64,000 bases of DNA. It comes from Actinomycetota bacterium (GTDB lineage: Bacteria; Actinomycetota; Acidimicrobiia; Acidimicrobiales; Iamiaceae). The number at the start of each line of letters is the position of its first letter. Within the stretch, counting starts at the first letter, position 1. Below the pieces are notes generated by a model. That model ran no database searches, had not been told where the DNA came from, and saw nothing but the letters and a program-made list of their open reading frames with translations. The translations under genes and the position numbers were made by a program. This document shows, in pieces, positions 61,029-64,000 of the stretch. The DNA is taken from NCBI GenBank assembly GCA_019639075.1, contig JAHBSO010000003.1, forward strand, positions 169,621 through 233,620. The letters are read 5' to 3'.

Positions 61029-62085
61029 AGCGCGGCACCCCCCGCCCACCGGGGTCGGGGGACGAGAACAGCGCGCCGGTGCGAAGCATCTCGCGGTCGA
61101 CGGTCTTGAGGTGGCCGACGGCGTCGGCCACCGGCACCCGCACGATCCGGTCGCGCTGCAGGGCGACCATCTGACCGAGCGCCCCGTCGGCGACCGCGTC
61201 GACGGCGGCGACCCCGAAGCGGGAGCCGAGCACCCGGTCGAACGCGACCGGCGTGCCGCCCCGCTGGACGTGACCGAGCACGGTCGTGCGGCTCTCGATG
61301 CCGGTGCGGCCCTTGATCTCCGAGGCGACCTGGTGGCCGATGCCGCCGAGGACCTCGTGGCCCCACCGGTCCACCTCGGGCTCGGGGACGTCCAGCGTCC
61401 CTTCGACCGGCACCGCACCCTCGGCGACGACCACGATCGACGCGAACCGCCCGAGCCGGTGGCGCCCGACGATCCGACGGCACACCTCCTCGATGTCGAA
61501 CGGCTCCTCGGGCACGAGCGTGAGCGACGCGCCGCCGGCGAGACCGGCCCACACCGCGATGTGGCCGACGTGGCGACCCATCACCTCGACGACGAGCACC
61601 CGGTCGTGGCTCTCCGCGGTGGTGTGCAACCGATCGATCGCGTCGGTGCAGATCTGCACGGCCGTCTGGAACCCGAAGGTCATCTCGGTCTCGGCGAGGT
61701 CGTTGTCGATCGTCTTCGGCACCCCGACGACCGGCAGGCCGTCCTGGTGGAGGTCGTTGACGACGCCCATGGAACCTTCGCCGCCGACGGCGACGATGGC
61801 GTCGAGCCCGTGCCGGGCGATGGCCGCGCCGACCAGCTCGGCCCCGTCGGGCTGCTGGTAGGGCTGGTCCCTCGACGTGCCGAGGATCGTGCCGCCGCGG
61901 GGCAGGATCCCCCGGCACCGGTCGACGGTGAGCGGCTCCCACTCGTCGTGCAGCACACCCCGCCACGAGTCGTGGAAGCCGACGACCTCGCCGCCGTGGT
62001 CCACCTCCACCGCTCGCACCGCGGCCCTGATCACCGCGTTGAGCCCCGGGCAGTCGCCGCCTCCGGTGAGGATTCCGATGCGCAT
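61015..62085 (-). CDS. pfkA: 6-phosphofructokinase
   Basis: The 356-aa protein has GILTGGGDCPGLNAVIRA, VGGEGSMG, GVPKTIDNDL with catalytic Asp, MGRHVGHIA and LGHVQRGGTP. PKTIDND is shared by PPi-dependent and mixed-group enzymes, but Gly rather than Asp after GGE favours ATP as donor. It phosphorylates fructose-6-phosphate in glycolysis. ATG at 62085 was chosen over GTG 62088 because TAGCCT then lies 6 nt upstream. It is divergent from glpK. Confidence 0.92.
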   Translation of the reverse strand: MRIGILTGGGDCPGLNAVIRAAVRAVEVDHGGEVVGFHDSWRGVLHDEWEPLTVDRCRGILPRGGTILGTSRDQPYQQPDGAELVGAAIARHGLDAIVAVGGEGSMGVVNDLHQDGLPVVGVPKTIDNDLAETEMTFGFQTAVQICTDAIDRLHTTAESHDRVLVVEVMGRHVGHIAVWAGLAGGASLTLVPEEPFDIEEVCRRIVGRHRLGRFASIVVVAEGAVPVEGTLDVPEPEVDRWGHEVLGGIGHQVASEIKGRTGIESRTTVLGHVQRGGTPVAFDRVLGSRFGVAAVDAVADGALGQMVALQRDRIVRVPVADAVGHLKTVDREMLRTGALFSSPDPGGRGVPRFSRD

Positions 62086-62091
62086 CACGAA

Positions 62092-62097
62092 AGGCTA
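62092..62097 (-). promoter_or_regulatory. Putative leaderless -10 element of pfkA
   Basis: TAGCCT (context GGTAGCCT) lies 6 nt before the ATG at 62085 and mirrors the glpK element. Confidence 0.5.
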
Positions 62098-62112
62098 CCG
62101 ACGTCGGATGGG

Positions 62113-62118
62113 TAGCCT
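62113..62118 (+). promoter_or_regulatory. Putative leaderless -10 element of glpK
   Basis: TAGCCT (context GGTAGCCT) lies 8 nt before the ATG at 62127 and is the inverted copy of the pfkA element, 15 bp away. Confidence 0.5.
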
Positions 62119-62126
62119 CGCCGGCC

Positions 62127-63623
62127 ATGGCCGTCGTGATCGCCCTCGACGCGGGCACCACCGGAGTCCGCGCCTTCGCCGTCGACGGGTCGGGGCGACC
62201 CGTCGGCTACCGCTACCGCGAGTTCACCCAGCACTTCCCGCGCCCGGGCTGGGTCGAGCACGACGCCGTGGAGATCTGGAGCGCGATCGTCGCCACCACG
62301 GTCGAGCTGCTCGCCACGCTCGACGAGCCGGTGGCCGCGATCGGGATCACCGACCAGCGCGAGACGGTGGTCGCCTGGGACCGGCGCACCGGACGGCCGC
62401 TGCACCGGGCCATCGTGTGGCAGGACCGCCGCGGCGCGGCCCGCTGCGACGAGCTGCGCGACGCGGGTCACCTGCCGCTCGTCCGCTCCACCACCGGGTT
62501 GGTCCTCGACCCCTACTTCTCGGCGACGAAGGTGGAGTGGCTGTTCACCGAGGGCGGCCTCGACCGCGACGACCCGAACCTGGCGCTCGGCACGATCGAC
62601 ACCTGGCTGCTGTGGAACCTCACCGGCGGCGAGGTGCACGCCACCGAACCCTCCAACGCCAGCCGCACGATGCTGTTCGACATCGGCGCGCTCGGCTGGA
62701 GCGAGGAGCTGTGCGACCTGTTCGGCGTGCCCATGGGTGCGCTGCCGGACGTCCGGCCCTCGTCGGGTCGCTTCGGCGTCACCCACGAGTCCTCGGGCCT
62801 GCCGGCCGGCATCCCGATCTCGGGGATCGCCGGCGACCAGCAGGCCGCGCTCTTCGGCCAGGCCTGCTTCGGGCCCGGCGCCACCAAGAACACCTACGGC
62901 ACCGGGTCGTTCGTGCTGATGAACGTCGGCACCACCTGCCCCGAACCGGTCGAGGGCCTCCTCACCACAGTGGCGTGGACGATCCCCGACGGCACCGGCT
63001 CGACCCGCACCGACTACGCCTTCGAGGGCGCGATCTTCTCGACCGGCTCGGCGGTGCAGTGGCTGCGCGACGGCCTCGGCATCATCGCCGACTCGGCCGA
63101 GACCGAGCCGCTCGCCGCGTCGGTCCCCGACACCGACGACGTGTTCTTCGTCCCCGCGTTCACCGGGCTCGGCAGCCCGTGGTGGGACCCGTACGCCCGG
63201 GGCACGCTCGTCGGTGTCACCCGCGGCACCACGAAGGCCCACCTCGCCCGGGCCGTGGTCGAGGCGATGGCGCTGCAGACCCGCGACGTCGTCGACGCCA
63301 TGACCACCCACGCCGGCCACCCGGTCACCGAGCTCAAGGCCGACGGCGGCGCTGCGGTCATGGACCTGCTGCTGCAGCTCCAGGCCGACCAGCTCGGGGT
63401 CACGGTCCGTCGTCCTGTCGTGCAGGAGACCACGGCGCTCGGCGCGTCGTACCTGGCCGGGCTGGCCGAGGGCGTGTGGTCGTCCACCGACGACATCGAG
63501 GCCAACTGGGCCGTCGGCGCCGAGTTCACCCCCACCGCCGACCGCGGCCCCGTCGACGCCCACCACGCCCGCTGGCTCGAAGCGGTCGCCCACAGCCGGG
63601 GCTGGACCGCGGGTCGCGCCTAG
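62127..63623 (+). CDS. glpK: Glycerol kinase
   Basis: The 498-aa FGGY kinase has ALDAGTTGVRAFAVD (ATP loop), GITDQRETVVAWDRRTG, GIAGDQQAALFGQ with catalytic Asp, YGTGSFVLMN and LKADGGAAVMDLLLQLQAD. It makes glycerol-3-phosphate. The segment CPEPVEG replaces a charged loop of other GlpK proteins. No glpF or glpD is adjacent. ATG follows TAGCCT by 8 nt. Confidence 0.95.
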   Translation: MAVVIALDAGTTGVRAFAVDGSGRPVGYRYREFTQHFPRPGWVEHDAVEIWSAIVATTVELLATLDEPVAAIGITDQRETVVAWDRRTGRPLHRAIVWQDRRGAARCDELRDAGHLPLVRSTTGLVLDPYFSATKVEWLFTEGGLDRDDPNLALGTIDTWLLWNLTGGEVHATEPSNASRTMLFDIGALGWSEELCDLFGVPMGALPDVRPSSGRFGVTHESSGLPAGIPISGIAGDQQAALFGQACFGPGATKNTYGTGSFVLMNVGTTCPEPVEGLLTTVAWTIPDGTGSTRTDYAFEGAIFSTGSAVQWLRDGLGIIADSAETEPLAASVPDTDDVFFVPAFTGLGSPWWDPYARGTLVGVTRGTTKAHLARAVVEAMALQTRDVVDAMTTHAGHPVTELKADGGAAVMDLLLQLQADQLGVTVRRPVVQETTALGASYLAGLAEGVWSSTDDIEANWAVGAEFTPTADRGPVDAHHARWLEAVAHSRGWTAGRA

Positions 63624-63665
63624 GCCGTCCCCAAAAACGTGCCCGGCGCCGATGACCCGGCGACG

Positions 63666-63671
63666 TACGGT
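63666..63671 (+). promoter_or_regulatory. Putative leaderless -10 element of the GNAT gene
   Basis: TACGGT lies 6 nt before the GTG at 63678. Confidence 0.42.
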
Positions 63672-63677
63672 CGGACC

Positions 63678-64000
63678 GTGCCCGCGTCCGAGATCACGAT
63701 CCGCGCCGAACGACCGGCGGACCGTGCGGCGATCCGTCGGGTCGTCGCCGCCGCGTTCGGGTCCGACCTGGAGGCCGACCTCGTCGATCGGATCCGAGCG
63801 TCGCCCGAGTACGTGGCCGAGATGGCGTTGGTCGCCGTTGACGCCGACGACCGGATCGTGGGCCACGTGATGATCAGCGGCGCGTCCCTGCGTCGCGACG
63901 ACACGGCCCGAAGCATCGTCATGCTGTCGCCGTTGGCGGTCGATCCGGATCACCATCGCCAGGGCATCGGCGGGACCCTGGTGCGTGCCGCGGTCGCCGT
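63678..64000 (+). CDS. GNAT family N-acetyltransferase, 3' truncated by window
   Basis: The frame from GTG 63678 encodes at least 107 residues and runs off the end. It shows the GNAT order: an N-terminal ITIRAERPADRAAIRRVV, a central VGHVMIS strand, MLSPLAVDPDHHRQGIGGTLV with the acetyl-CoA binding RQGIGG loop. It resembles the YhbS-like group of putative acetyltransferases. Substrate unknown. Confidence 0.85.
   Translation, partial: MPASEITIRAERPADRAAIRRVVAAAFGSDLEADLVDRIRASPEYVAEMALVAVDADDRIVGHVMISGASLRRDDTARSIVMLSPLAVDPDHHRQGIGGTLVRAAVA

Noticed and set aside
61015..62085. PPi-dependent phosphofructokinase
   Set aside because: PKTIDND is compatible with PPi use, but Gly at the donor-determining position points to ATP; direct assay would decide.
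62938..62961. CPEPVEG in GlpK and GELVEP in Bpa (about 26405-26425), peptides often encoded by REP sequences
   Set aside because: Each fits the length of its protein without an insertion and the surrounding DNA shows no palindrome, so chance or normal variation is enough.

Overview
The window is a gene-dense, very GC-rich chromosomal segment (I estimate above 70% G+C) with heavy GTG/TTG start use, many 4-bp ATGA/GTGA gene overlaps and almost no intergenic DNA. The gene set is actinobacterial: a division/cell-wall (dcw) cluster with ftsZ, sepF and a DivIVA-like gene but no ftsA, a bacterial proteasome activator (Bpa/PafE), a wax ester synthase/DGAT, an F420-type luciferase-like oxidoreductase, a DUF3040 protein and an MtrAB-LpqB-like signalling operon. 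The style fits Acidimicrobiia or a related deep actinobacterial lineage; that placement is inference. I see no prophage, insertion sequence, CRISPR array or obvious island.

Layout. 1-5.8 kb: partial FHA protein, LCP cell-wall ligase, M15 peptidase lipoprotein, HerA-like ATPase, ribokinase, nucleoside hydrolase. 5.8-16 kb: a REP-like repeat, WS/DGAT, aminotransferase, sulfatase, glutamine amidotransferase, a secreted beta-lactamase-like protein fused to FG-GAP repeats, LLM oxidoreductase, a secreted protein of unknown function and a RmlD-like reductase. 16-17.7 kb: CLC-F fluoride exporter behind a fluoride riboswitch, just downstream of tRNA-Val(GAC). 17.7-24.7 kb: GH36 alpha-galactosidase, dnaE, ECF sigma factor and a membrane GerMN protein. 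24.7-30.2 kb: radical SAM/SPASM protein, Bpa, a phosphodiesterase-like protein, an Rrf2 regulator, RluD-like synthase, lspA and a DksA-like protein with a basic tail. 30.2-46.2 kb: the dcw cluster on the minus strand (mraZ, rsmH, ftsL-like, ftsI, murE, mraY, ftsW, murG, murC, murB, ftsQ, ftsZ, pgeF, sepF, divIVA-like); murD and murF are absent from it. 46.2-49.7 kb: lipoate ligase-like, menC, HNH protein, small hypothetical protein, ROK kinase. 49.7-54.5 kb: MoxR-DUF58-transglutaminase operon and DUF3040 protein. 54.5-64 kb: dinB, NUDIX, GT2, small membrane protein, inositol monophosphatase-like, response regulator-kinase-GerMN lipoprotein, pfkA, glpK and a truncated GNAT gene.

The most general signal I found is promoter architecture. 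At most transcription-unit heads a TAnnnT -10 hexamer lies only 6-8 nt before the start codon, which implies leaderless mRNAs; I used it to choose starts. Other points for a second look: the fluoride riboswitch and its 3' hairpin, three MraZ-type boxes overlapping the leaderless mraZ promoter, the beta-lactamase/FG-GAP fusion, an apparent frameshift at the start of moxR, the missing murD/murF, the zinc-less DksA-like protein with a histone-like tail, and a GerMN domain on a sigma-linked membrane protein. I do not claim a wholly new system.
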